A stretch of DNA of 64,000 bases from Thetidibacter halocola (GTDB lineage Bacteria; Pseudomonadota; Alphaproteobacteria; Rhodobacterales; Rhodobacteraceae). Below, piece after piece: positions 7,919-16,337 of this stretch. The notes under the pieces are model-generated. The model was not told the DNA's origin and ran no database searches. It saw only the letters and a list, made by a program, of their open reading frames with translations. The translations under genes and the position numbers were made by a program. Every line of letters begins with the position of its first letter. Position 1 is the first letter of the stretch. The DNA lies in contig NZ_JAGTUU010000001.1 of assembly GCF_018224955.1 (NCBI RefSeq), forward strand, positions 1 to 64,000, in the 5' to 3' direction.

Positions 7919-8915
7919 CGCTCACCACCTCCCCGGGTTGCTGCTTGCGCGTGGCGTCGGCCACGCGGCGGTCTATCCGCGCACCCCAGCGGGCCTCGAC
8001 CCAGCCGAAGATCCCGTTGGCGCGGCTCATCACGACGGCGATCAGGATCACGCCGACGACAAGATGCCAGTAGGGGGTGACGGCGCTGAGTTCGTGTTTC
8101 AGCACCACGAAGGCGGCGGCACCGACCAGCGGACCGACCAACGTGCCGAGCCCGCCAAGGATCACCACCACCAGCGCCTCGCCCGACACGGTCCAGCCCA
8201 GCAGGCCGGGCGAGACGAACATGATGTGCTGCGCCGCCAGTGCCCCCGCCAATCCGGCAATCATGCCCGACAGGCCGAACACGTCCGCCTTGACACGCCA
8301 GACGGTCAGGCCCAAGGCGCGCATCCGCTGTTCGTTGTGCATGATGCCCGAAAGCGATCGGCCTAGGCCCGACCGCAGGATCAGCACCGTCGCTCCATAG
8401 GCCGCGCCCAGCGCGAACAGGCAGAACAGTGCAAAGCTGCGGCTGTCGGTCAGGTCGAGGCCGATCATGGTCAGGTCCAGCCGGGCGATCCCTCCGAGGC
8501 CGTCATCGCCGCCAAAGACCGGCGCCTCGAAGACCCAGGAATAGGCCATCTGCCCAAAGGCGAGCGTCGCCATGATGAAGTAGATGCCGTGGCTGCGGGC
8601 GCAGACCGCGCCGATCACCCAGGCCGCGGCGCCGGTGATGGCGACCGACCCGGCCATGGCGACGGGCGGCGCGATCCCGGCCTTGGTGGTCAGCATCGCG
8701 TAGGCATAGGCGCCCACGCCCATCAGCGCGCCGTGGCACAGCGAGACCATGCCGCCGAAACCCGCGACCATGTCGAGCGCCAGCACCAGCATGGCGAGGA
8801 TCAGGATCTCGGTCAGGATCTCCAGGCCGAAATATTCGGCGGTGAAGGCCTGGAACAGGGCCGCTGCGGCCAGCAGCACGAGGACGCCATAGCGCAAGGG
8901 GGTATGTCGGAACAT
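7911..8915 (-). CDS. livM: ABC transporter permease, LivM type
   Basis: 334 residues and strongly hydrophobic, with about eight to ten predicted membrane segments and the LivM loop containing GRSLSGIMHNEQRMRALG, which contacts the ATPase. The C-terminus has a basic cytoplasmic tail. It starts five bases from the livH stop and overlaps livG. It forms the inner-membrane channel together with LivH. Confidence 0.9.
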   Translation of the reverse strand: MFRHTPLRYGVLVLLAAAALFQAFTAEYFGLEILTEILILAMLVLALDMVAGFGGMVSLCHGALMGVGAYAYAMLTTKAGIAPPVAMAGSVAITGAAAWVIGAVCARSHGIYFIMATLAFGQMAYSWVFEAPVFGGDDGLGGIARLDLTMIGLDLTDSRSFALFCLFALGAAYGATVLILRSGLGRSLSGIMHNEQRMRALGLTVWRVKADVFGLSGMIAGLAGALAAQHIMFVSPGLLGWTVSGEALVVVILGGLGTLVGPLVGAAAFVVLKHELSAVTPYWHLVVGVILIAVVMSRANGIFGWVEARWGARIDRRVADATRKQQPGEVVSDA

Positions 8916-8919
8916 CGGC

Positions 8920-9789
8920 TTATCCTTTCGCCGGGAACAGGCCGACGGGCTTGATCACCAGGACCGCCGCCAGCAGGGCATAGATGAGGACAGAGGCGAG
9001 TTGCGGGGCCAGCACCGCGCCAAAGGTCTGCACGAAGCCGAAGATCAGCGACCCGGCGACCGCGCCCTTGAGCGAGCCCAGCCCGCCGATCACGATCACG
9101 ATCAGCGTCGGGATCAGGATCTGCAGGCCCATGTCCGGCGTGACGCTCAGCAGCGGCGCGGCCACGGCCCCAGCCAGTCCTGCCAACGCACAGCCGACGC
9201 AGAAGACCACGAAGAACAGCCGTTCAACGTTGATCCCGAGGCAGGCGGCCATCGCGTCGTTGTCGACGCCCGCGCGGATCATCGCGCCGATCTGCGTGCG
9301 GCCCAGCACAAAGGCCAGTGCCGCGATGATGGCCAGGCCCAGTGCGATGATGAACAGCCGGTAGGTGGGGTATTCGACGCCGAGGAAGCTCAGGCGTCCG
9401 TCCAGCAGCGCGGGCACCTCGATTGCCAGCGCCAGGTCGCCCCAGAAGATGCGGGTCAGGTCCAGCATGGCAAAGATCAGCCCGAAGGTGACCAGAACCT
9501 GCGCCATCGGCCCGGACTTGCGCATCCGCCGGATGAGCCCCGAGTAAAGCAGGATGCCTACCCCCGCCACCGCGACCGGCGCCAGGAAGAAACCCATCCA
9601 GAACCCGCCCACCGCCGCCAGAGAGGCGGCGACATAAGCGCCCAGCGCGTAAAGCGAGCCATGCGCGAGGTTCACGAAATGCATCAGCCCGAAGATCACG
9701 GTCAGGCCGATGGACAGCAGGAAAAGCAGCATGGACAGTTGCAGCGCGTTCAGTGCCTGCAGCGTCCAGAAGCCAAGATCGTTCGCCAT
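8920..9789 (-). CDS. livH: ABC transporter permease, LivH type
   Basis: 289 residues, mostly membrane segments. The LivH start (LNALQLSMLLFLLSIGLTVIFGLMHFVNLAHG) and the ATPase-contact loop (GAMIRAGVDNDAMAACLGIN) are seen. The ATG is preceded by GGAGGAG. It follows livK after an intercistronic hairpin and precedes livM with a four-base gap. Confidence 0.9.
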   Translation of the reverse strand: MANDLGFWTLQALNALQLSMLLFLLSIGLTVIFGLMHFVNLAHGSLYALGAYVAASLAAVGGFWMGFFLAPVAVAGVGILLYSGLIRRMRKSGPMAQVLVTFGLIFAMLDLTRIFWGDLALAIEVPALLDGRLSFLGVEYPTYRLFIIALGLAIIAALAFVLGRTQIGAMIRAGVDNDAMAACLGINVERLFFVVFCVGCALAGLAGAVAAPLLSVTPDMGLQILIPTLIVIVIGGLGSLKGAVAGSLIFGFVQTFGAVLAPQLASVLIYALLAAVLVIKPVGLFPAKG

Positions 9790-9812
9790 GATTGGCCCTC
9801 CTCCAGGGGTTG

Positions 9813-9836
9813 CCCGGCCGCTCCTCCGCGGCCGGG
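9813..9836 (-). promoter_or_regulatory. Intercistronic hairpin between livK and livH
   Basis: Perfect 9-bp GC stem CCCGGCCGC/GCGGCCGGG (9813-9821 with 9828-9836) and 6-base loop, no T-tract. Stable hairpins after periplasmic binding-protein genes commonly protect the upstream mRNA, giving more binding protein than permease. Confidence 0.6.
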
Positions 9837-9845
9837 TCTGAGGCG

Positions 9846-11018
9846 TCAGTTGGAAACCGGCGCCATCTCGCAGCCGTTCACGGGGTCGCGCTCGGCGGGC
9901 AGTTGGGCCAGGACCTTCTGGGTCAGGCCGCCCTCGCCGGCGATGGTCTCGTAGACGTAGATCGGCTGGATCAAGTTGTTCGTGGCCGGGTCGATGGACA
10001 GCGGGCCGCGCGGACCGTCGAAGCTGACCTGACGCAGGGCGTTGGCGAGGCTTTCGCGGTCGGTCGCACCGGCCTTGACGGCCTCGACCAGCGCACGGGC
10101 CGAGTCGTACCCCTGCACCGCGTATTCCGACGGCACGCGGCCGGTCGCGGCGGTGAACGCCTCGGCAAAGGCCTTGTTCGCGTCGTTCTCGATGGTCGGC
10201 ACGTAGTGCAGCGCGGTGATCACGCCCTCGGCCGCCGGACCTTCGGCGTTGACGTAGAGGGCCGAGGTCAGGAAGCCCGAACCATAGAGCGGCAGGTCTG
10301 CCTTGAGGCCAAAGCTGTCATACTGCTTGACGAAGGAGATCGCCTCGCCCCCGGCGTAGAACACGAACACAGCATCCGCGCCGCTGGCCTTGGCCTGCGC
10401 CAGGTAGGGGCCGAAATCCTGCGTCTTCTGGAAGGGAGTGAACTCCTGCCCCACGATCTCGCCGCCGGCGGCGGTGAAGGTCTGGGCGAAGCCGTCGATC
10501 ATCTGCCGGCCCGCGGCATAGTCGGGCGCTAGCGTGTAGACCTTCTTGATGCCCTGCTCGGCCATCCAGGTGCCCATCGGGCGGTTGACCTGCCCGTTCG
10601 AGAAGGACATGCGCGTGATGTAGGGCGAGCACTGGATGCCCGTGGCCTCATCGTTGCCGGCGTTGGCCACGATCAGCGGCACGCCCGCGCCGTGCACCAT
10701 GTCACGCACCGCGCCCAGGACGCCCGAGCTGACGATGCCCGCCATGACGTCGACCTTGTCCTGCAGGATCAGCTTCTTGGCCTTGCCCAGTGCCACGGGC
10801 GGCTTCACCTCGGTGTCCTCGCGGACGATCTCGAAGGTCGCTCCGGTCTCGGCCCCAAAGGTCTCGAGGCCCAGGGCGAAGCCTGCGTCGATGTCGTTGC
10901 CCAGCGCTGCGTAGACGCCGGAATAGGGCAGCAGCAGGCCGACCTTGATGTCCTCGGCCGTGGCAGGCATGGCGAGGCTGGTGGCGAGCCCGAGGGCCGC
11001 CAGGATTGCGCGTTTCAT
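9846..11018 (-). CDS. livK: ABC transporter periplasmic substrate-binding protein, LivK type
   Basis: 390 residues. A signal peptide (MKRAILAALGLATSLAMPATAED) is followed by the type I periplasmic-binding fold that opens IKVGLLLPYSGVYAALGNDI. Relatives of this length and opening often bind aromatic acids (benzoate, hydroxybenzoate, phenylpropanoids). The ATG has a GGAGGAG ribosome binding site. It lies 42 bases after benD in the same operon, so the most economical reading is capture of benzoate or a related acid from the periplasm. Confidence 0.88.
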   Translation of the reverse strand: MKRAILAALGLATSLAMPATAEDIKVGLLLPYSGVYAALGNDIDAGFALGLETFGAETGATFEIVREDTEVKPPVALGKAKKLILQDKVDVMAGIVSSGVLGAVRDMVHGAGVPLIVANAGNDEATGIQCSPYITRMSFSNGQVNRPMGTWMAEQGIKKVYTLAPDYAAGRQMIDGFAQTFTAAGGEIVGQEFTPFQKTQDFGPYLAQAKASGADAVFVFYAGGEAISFVKQYDSFGLKADLPLYGSGFLTSALYVNAEGPAAEGVITALHYVPTIENDANKAFAEAFTAATGRVPSEYAVQGYDSARALVEAVKAGATDRESLANALRQVSFDGPRGPLSIDPATNNLIQPIYVYETIAGEGGLTQKVLAQLPAERDPVNGCEMAPVSN

Positions 11019-11060
11019 TGTGGATCTCCTCCGGTTGGTTACACGGCCCCTCCCCGGGGC

Positions 11061-11840
11061 CTATCCAAGATCGCCCCCACCGACCGGCACGGTGACGCCG
11101 GTGATGTAGGAGGCATCGTCCGACGCCAGGAACAGGATCGGGCCTGCCTGCTCGTCGACCGTTCCGTATCGTTTCATCAGCGAGGACTGGATCGTCTGGT
11201 CGACGATGGTCTTGTACCAGTCCTCGCGCTGTTCCTCGGCCGCGTTCGGGTTGCGCGGCACGACGCGCGGCGGCGCCTCTGTCCCACCTGGTGCGGTGGC
11301 GACGACGCGGATGCCGCGTTCGGCCACTTCCCAGGCGAGGCTGGCGGTGATCGCGTTCACCCCGCCCTTGGCCGCCGCATAGGGCACGCGGTTCAGCCCA
11401 CGCGTGGCGATGGACGAGACGTTGACGATCACGCCGCTATTGCGGGGCAGCATGTGGTCGATGGCCGCGCGGCAGCAGTAGAGCGTCGGGAAAAGGGAAC
11501 GGCGCACCTCGGCGTCGATCTGCTTTGGCTCGTAGAACTCGTAGGGTTTGGCCCAGATCGTGCCGCCGACATTGTTGATCAGGATGTCGATGCGGCCCCA
11601 GAGGTCCATCGCCTTCTGCATGGCTTTCTCGCAGCCCGTCCAGGTCTCGAGGTTGACGTTGACCGCTTGGGCCTCGCCGCCCGCCCCACGGATCGCCTTG
11701 ACGACGTCCGAGCGGGCAGGGGACCGATCCACGATCAGCACCTTGGCACCCTCGGCGGCGGCGCGTTCCGCGACGCGGCGGCCGATGCCCTGGGCCGCGC
11801 CGGTCACGACCATGACCTTGTCGGCGAAGCGGCGGGTCAT
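11061..11840 (-). CDS. benD: cis-1,2-dihydroxycyclohexadiene-1-carboxylate dehydrogenase
   Basis: 259-residue short-chain dehydrogenase. The NAD-binding TGAAQGIG is at 13-20, then NNVGG, and the active site is S-Y-x3-K (VSSIATRG with YAAAKGG). It oxidises and decarboxylates the benzoate cis-diol to catechol with NAD+. It overlaps benC by four bases (ATGA), which fixes the start at 11840. Its place directly after the dioxygenase reductase is the classical benABCD order. Confidence 0.93.
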   Translation of the reverse strand: MTRRFADKVMVVTGAAQGIGRRVAERAAAEGAKVLIVDRSPARSDVVKAIRGAGGEAQAVNVNLETWTGCEKAMQKAMDLWGRIDILINNVGGTIWAKPYEFYEPKQIDAEVRRSLFPTLYCCRAAIDHMLPRNSGVIVNVSSIATRGLNRVPYAAAKGGVNAITASLAWEVAERGIRVVATAPGGTEAPPRVVPRNPNAAEEQREDWYKTIVDQTIQSSLMKRYGTVDEQAGPILFLASDDASYITGVTVPVGGGDLG

Positions 11841-12856
11841 GCGGCGGCCTTCTCTTCGGTCGGGTTGAACTTCTCGAAGTAGAAGTTGGCCGGTTCCACG
11901 CCCAGCTTGCCGAAATGCGCACGCACGGCGTCGACCATCGGGGGCGGGCCGCAGAGGTAGACGTCGCAATCGCCGCCCACCAGGTCCTCGGCCGTCACGT
12001 GATCGGTGACGAAGCCCTTGCGGTCATGCGCGTCCTCGGCGGCGGCGAGGATGGTGATGACGGTCACATCCCCGATCCGGTCAGCGAGCGCCTTCACCCG
12101 GTCCAACTCCACCAGGTCGGCGGCGCGGGTCACGGCGTAATAGAGCGTGATGGGATGATCGCAACCCTGCTCGGCCACCTGTTCCAGCATCGACAGGAAC
12201 GGGGCAAGCCCGGTGCCGCCCGCGAGCCAGACCTGCGCCCGCTCGATGGGCCGCAGGTAGAAGGCGCCCATCGGGCCGGTCACGGTAACGGAATCGCCAG
12301 GCTGGGCGCGGTCCGCCAGGTAGCTGCTCATCACGCCGCCGGGCAGGTTGCGGATGAGGAAGGTGGCCTCGTCCGCGCCGGGGGCGGAGGAAAAGGAATA
12401 GGAGCGGTGACGCCCGGTGCCGGGGACAGTGACGTTCACATACTGGCCGGGCAGGAAACCGACGGGCTTGGCCAGCTTCACCCGCAGGCCGAAGGACGTC
12501 TCGGACAGGCGCTCGACGCCAAGGACCTCGCCCTCGACCGCCTCGGGGGCGGTCTTGCACACGGCGGACGAGGCCGAAACCCGCACGACGCAGTCGCTTT
12601 CGGGGATCATCTGGCAGGTGAGCGCGTAGCCCTGTTCGGCCTCCTCGTCGCTCATCGACTCGTCCATGTAGAATTCCAGCTCGTACTCGCCCTTCTCGAC
12701 GAAGCACTTGCAGGTGCCACAGACGCCGTCGCGGCAATCCATCGGCAGGTTGATCTTCTGGCGGAAGGCGGCGTCGGTCACCTTCTCGTCGTCGCCGCAC
12801 TGGATCAGACGGGTCACGCCGTCCTCGAAATTCAGGGCGATGGTGTAGTTCGTCAT
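11837..12856 (-). CDS. benC: Benzoate 1,2-dioxygenase electron-transfer component (reductase)
   Basis: 339 residues. An N-terminal plant-type [2Fe-2S] ferredoxin domain has cysteines C41, C46, C49 and C81. A ferredoxin-NADP reductase-type FAD domain (RHRSYSFSSAP) and a NAD domain (LAGGTGLAPFLSML, ending YLCGPPPMVDAV) follow. It passes electrons from NADH to the BenAB oxygenase. The frame is open 11 codons further, but ATG 12856 is preceded by GGGAGGAG. It overlaps benD. Confidence 0.93.
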   Translation of the reverse strand: MTNYTIALNFEDGVTRLIQCGDDEKVTDAAFRQKINLPMDCRDGVCGTCKCFVEKGEYELEFYMDESMSDEEAEQGYALTCQMIPESDCVVRVSASSAVCKTAPEAVEGEVLGVERLSETSFGLRVKLAKPVGFLPGQYVNVTVPGTGRHRSYSFSSAPGADEATFLIRNLPGGVMSSYLADRAQPGDSVTVTGPMGAFYLRPIERAQVWLAGGTGLAPFLSMLEQVAEQGCDHPITLYYAVTRAADLVELDRVKALADRIGDVTVITILAAAEDAHDRKGFVTDHVTAEDLVGGDCDVYLCGPPPMVDAVRAHFGKLGVEPANFYFEKFNPTEEKAAA

Positions 12857-12929
12857 GGCATGCTCCTCCCTTGGCCGCGCACCGGGCAATCGGTGCGCGG
12901 AGGTTCGTTCCAGTCCGGAAAGGACGGGG

Positions 12930-13454
12930 TCAGATGTGGTAGACGTCGATCACGTGGTGGATGCGGTCGTTCTTGAGGACGACCTTCTTGTCGGTGATCA
13001 GCGGCCGGCCACTGGCTGTGTCGATCGTGTAGAACGATGTGCCCCAGTGCTGGTCGGTGTCGCCGTAGCGGTAGCTCAGCGTGTGCCAGTTGAAGCGCAG
13101 CGTGATCTTCGTGCCCTCGCGCCCCGTCACCTCGATGTTAGACAGGTTGTGGTTGGTGCGCGGCTCGGGCAGCGAGGTTGCCGACGAGCGGTCGGTCTTG
13201 ATCCGGAACACGCGGTCCTCGATGCCCTGCTTGTTGGGGTAATACATCAGGGACATCTCGTTGGCCGGGTCCTCGGTCAGCTTGTCCTCGTCATCCCAGG
13301 TCGGCATCCAGAACGGGCAGTCCTTGTGGTAGAAGGTCAGCCAGGTGTCCCAGTCGCGGTCATCCAGCGCGCGGGCCTCGGCATAGAGAAAGGCCTGGAT
13401 CTGGTCGAAGGACAGGGTCGTGGCGGCGGGGCGTTCCAGCGTTGCGGTGGTCAT
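12930..13454 (-). CDS. benB: Benzoate 1,2-dioxygenase small (beta) subunit
   Basis: 174 residues of the ring-hydroxylating dioxygenase beta-subunit family (cone-shaped fold, no metal). Typical stretches are FLYAEARALDDRDWDTWLTFYHKDCPFWMP and the C-terminal VVLKNDRIHHVIDVYHI. It forms the alpha3beta3 oxygenase with BenA. The ATG has GAGGAGGAG upstream. It starts 12 bases after benA and is followed by a 73-base gap before benC. Confidence 0.93.
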   Translation of the reverse strand: MTTATLERPAATTLSFDQIQAFLYAEARALDDRDWDTWLTFYHKDCPFWMPTWDDEDKLTEDPANEMSLMYYPNKQGIEDRVFRIKTDRSSATSLPEPRTNHNLSNIEVTGREGTKITLRFNWHTLSYRYGDTDQHWGTSFYTIDTASGRPLITDKKVVLKNDRIHHVIDVYHI

Positions 13455-13466
13455 GGTCTCTCCTCC

Positions 13467-14855
13467 TCACTCGGCCGCGACTTGGGTCGCGGGTGCGGTT
13501 GCGCGTTCCTTGGCGATGGCGTCCGCCATGCGCTCCGACCAGTTGGTGTGCTGGATGACGAACAGGCCCTCGTCCTCGGTGCGGGCGCCGGACAGGATCG
13601 GGTTGATCCCCAGTGCCTTTGCGTCCTCGTCCGGGCCTTCGATCCACTGGGTCGCACCGCGCGTCAGGTCGTTCCACTTGGCATGGGCCGCGCCGGCATA
13701 GCCGCGCTGGGTCGCCCGGAATTCCTCGGTGTCGTCCGGCGTCGCCATGCCGGAGGCGTTGAAGAAATCCTCGTACTGGCGGATGCGGCGGGTGCGGGCC
13801 TCCTGGCTCTCGCCCTTGGGGGCGATGCAGTAGATCGTCACCTCGGTCTGGTCGACGCTGATCGGGCGGAAGACGCGGATCTGGCTGGAAAACTGGTCCA
13901 TCAGGAAGACGTTGGGATAGAGGCAGAGGTTGCGCAGCACGCCCACCATCCAGTCGGCCTTCGTCTTGCCGTACTGCTCGGTCCACTCGTCCTTGCGCGG
14001 GTAGTTCGGGCGGTTGGTCGGGTCGGCCCATTCGGTCCACAGCAGGATGTGGCCGTTGTCGTAGGCGTGGAAGCCGCCGCGCTGCTTGGCCCACTTGGAG
14101 GCGTCGGTCGCCTTGATGTTGTCTTCCTTGCCGTCGTCGGTGCGGTGCGCGGTGGTGGCGACGTAGTTCCAGTGCACGGCCGAGACGTGATAGCCGTCGG
14201 CGCCGTTCTCAGCCTGCAGCTTCCAGTTGCCGTCATAGGTGTAGGTGGAGGAGCCACGCAGCACCTCGAGCCCCTGGTCGGCCTGGTCGACGATCATGTC
14301 GATCATCTTGCGCGCCTCGCCCAGGTACTCTTCCAGCGGTTTCACGTCGGCGTTGAGCGAGCCGAACAGGAAACCGCGATAGTTCTCGAACTGCGCGACC
14401 TTCGTCAGGTCGTGGCTGCCGTCCTGGTTGAACTGCTCGGGGTATCCCGCGCCCTTGGGGTCCTTCACCTTCAGCAGCTTGCCGGTGTTGGAGAAGGTCC
14501 AGCCGTGGAACGGACAAGTAAAGGTCTTCTGGTTGCGCTTCTTGAACCGGCACAGCATCGCGCCACGGTGCGAACAGGCGTTGACCAGCGCGTGCAGTTC
14601 GCCGTCCTTGTCGCGGGTGATGACCACCGGAGTCCGGCCCATGTGCAGGGTGAAGTAATCGCCCGGCTCGGGGATCTGGCTTTCATGCGCCATGTAGATC
14701 CAGTTGCCCTCGAAGATGTGCTTCATCTCCAGATCGAACAGGTCCTCGTCGGTGAAGATGTCGCGCCGCGCGCGGAAGATGCCGTTCGCCGGGTCCTCCT
14801 GGACAGCGCCACCGATGCGGGACTCGACGGCATCGAGATGGGATTGGGTAAGCAT
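13467..14855 (-). CDS. benA: Benzoate 1,2-dioxygenase large (alpha) subunit
   Basis: 462 residues. The Rieske [2Fe-2S] ligands are C94, H96, C114 and H117 (CSHRG and CPFHGW); the mononuclear iron site includes H223 and H228 in the segment [14 protein letters not shown]. It converts benzoate, O2 and NADH to the 1,2-cis-diol. The length and the BenA-type opening match benzoate rather than naphthalene-family enzymes; anthranilate or substituted benzoates remain possible. ATG 14855 is chosen over an upstream frame opening because of the GGAGGAGG site just before it. It starts 29 bases from the catB stop. Confidence 0.93.
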   Translation of the reverse strand: MLTQSHLDAVESRIGGAVQEDPANGIFRARRDIFTDEDLFDLEMKHIFEGNWIYMAHESQIPEPGDYFTLHMGRTPVVITRDKDGELHALVNACSHRGAMLCRFKKRNQKTFTCPFHGWTFSNTGKLLKVKDPKGAGYPEQFNQDGSHDLTKVAQFENYRGFLFGSLNADVKPLEEYLGEARKMIDMIVDQADQGLEVLRGSSTYTYDGNWKLQAENGADGYHVSAVHWNYVATTAHRTDDGKEDNIKATDASKWAKQRGGFHAYDNGHILLWTEWADPTNRPNYPRKDEWTEQYGKTKADWMVGVLRNLCLYPNVFLMDQFSSQIRVFRPISVDQTEVTIYCIAPKGESQEARTRRIRQYEDFFNASGMATPDDTEEFRATQRGYAGAAHAKWNDLTRGATQWIEGPDEDAKALGINPILSGARTEDEGLFVIQHTNWSERMADAIAKERATAPATQVAAE

Positions 14856-14884
14856 GGTATGTCCTCCTCCTTTGTATAGCGGGG

Positions 14885-16042
14885 TCACTCACCCGCGACG
14901 GCTTTGACGGTCCGTCCGCCATCGCGGCGGTAGAAATCGATCTTGTCGGGGTCGAGCGTCGCGCCGATGCCGGGTCCTTGCGGGATCTCGACGCAGAAAT
15001 CGCGGTAGACGATGGGCTCGGCCAGGATGTCGGCGGTCAGCAACAGCGGGCCGAACAACTCGGTACCCCAGCGCAGCGTCTCGACCGTTGCAAAGAGATG
15101 CAGCGCGGCGGCGGTGCCGAGGCCCGTCTCGAGCATCGTTCCCGCATACAGTCCCAGTCCCGAGGACTGGCCGATCGCGATCACCTCGGAGGCGCGCTTC
15201 AATCCGCCCGACTGCGCCACCTTGACGGCGAACACGTCGGCGGCTCTCGCACTGGCCACCTCCAGCGCATCCTCGGGACCGTTCAGCGACTCGTCCGCCA
15301 TCACCGCGATCTCGTAGCCCTGCGCCAACTCGGCCATGGCGCGGCGTTGGCGCGCCGGAACCGGCTGTTCGACCAGTTCGCAGCCCGCGTCCTGAAGCCC
15401 CTTCAGGCCCCAGCGCGCGTCCTGCAGCGACCACGCGGTGTTTACATCGACGCGCACGCTGGCGGCGTCGCCCACGGCGCGCTTGATCCGCGCCACATGC
15501 GCCACGTCCTCGGCCACGGCACGCTTGCCGATCTTCAGCTTGAAGATGTTGTGCCGGCGGGTCTCGATCATCTCCAGCGCCTCGGCGATGTCGGTATCCG
15601 AGTTGCCCGAGGCCAGCGTCCAGGCGACCGGCAGCCGGTCATGCACCGCGCCGCCGAAAAGCTGCGACACCGGCACGCCCAGACGCTTGGCCAAACCGTC
15701 CCACAGCGCGATTTCCACCGCCGCCCTGGCGATGCGGTTGCCCTTGACCAGCTTGTCCATCAGCTGGATCGCGCCGTTCACGTCGTCTGCGTCGCGGCCC
15801 GTCACGGCGGGGGCGATGTAGGTGTCGATGGCCGAGCGGATGCTCTCGGGGCTTTCGGGGCCATAGCTGAGACCGCCGATCGTCGTGCCTTCGCCGATCC
15901 CTTCGGACCCGTCCGAGAAGCGGACCCTGACCAGAACGGCGGCCTGCACCCGCATCGTGGCCATGGACAGCACATGTCCCCGGATGGTCGGGATATCGAG
16001 GATCACGGTCTCGATCTGGTCGATCTTGGTCACTGGGCTCAC
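14885..16042 (-). CDS. catB: Muconate cycloisomerase
   Basis: Enolase-superfamily protein of about 385 residues. The K-x-K base (FKLKIG), acidic metal ligands (VDVNTAW, LVEQPVP, MADESL) and second Lys region ([11 protein letters not shown]) are those of CatB-type muconate lactonizing enzymes. It converts cis,cis-muconate to muconolactone. It is the first gene of the ben-liv operon. No ATG fits; GTG codons occur at 16045, 16042 and 16033. The last has the better spaced GGTGAG, so the first few residues are uncertain. A chloromuconate specificity cannot be excluded. Confidence 0.88.
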   Translation of the reverse strand: MSPVTKIDQIETVILDIPTIRGHVLSMATMRVQAAVLVRVRFSDGSEGIGEGTTIGGLSYGPESPESIRSAIDTYIAPAVTGRDADDVNGAIQLMDKLVKGNRIARAAVEIALWDGLAKRLGVPVSQLFGGAVHDRLPVAWTLASGNSDTDIAEALEMIETRRHNIFKLKIGKRAVAEDVAHVARIKRAVGDAASVRVDVNTAWSLQDARWGLKGLQDAGCELVEQPVPARQRRAMAELAQGYEIAVMADESLNGPEDALEVASARAADVFAVKVAQSGGLKRASEVIAIGQSSGLGLYAGTMLETGLGTAAALHLFATVETLRWGTELFGPLLLTADILAEPIVYRDFCVEIPQGPGIGATLDPDKIDFYRRDGGRTVKAVAGE

Positions 16043-16208
16043 CACGTCAGCATGTTTCGTCGAGGTGGAGATTGCCTGCGCCAACCGGTTTCTGTCGATG
16101 ATGGGGCGGGTCTTGGGTGATACCCTTGGGCGACATGACGGGTGCTTGTCCGGTCGCCTGGCCCGCCGCCAGAAGCGCGCCCCGACCTTGAAAACCGTGT
16201 TCGACGAT

Positions 16209-16239
16209 TTGACCGCTCGGGCGGGTATTCGCGGTATAC
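16209..16239. promoter_or_regulatory. Candidate promoter and GTAT-N7-ATAC dyad between catB and the helicase gene
   Basis: TTGACC (16209-16214) and GTATAC (16234-16239) form a possible rightward promoter with a long 19-bp spacer. The dyad GTAT-N7-ATAC (16225-16239) overlaps it and resembles the two dyads at 2538-2607. It could serve the leftward ben/cat operon, the helicase, or both. Confidence 0.3.
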
Positions 16240-16337
16240 AGCCGGGACGCATGTGTTTATGAGGCGGGGCTTGTCTCTGTTCACCCGCAGGGGCGGCACG
16301 CGCAGACGCGCCTCATCCATCCAGACCGAGTCCGACC

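Noticed and set aside
12855-14879. A 674-codon open frame antisense to benA and benB
   Set aside because: Same GC-shadow effect; benA has complete Rieske and iron motifs on the minus strand.
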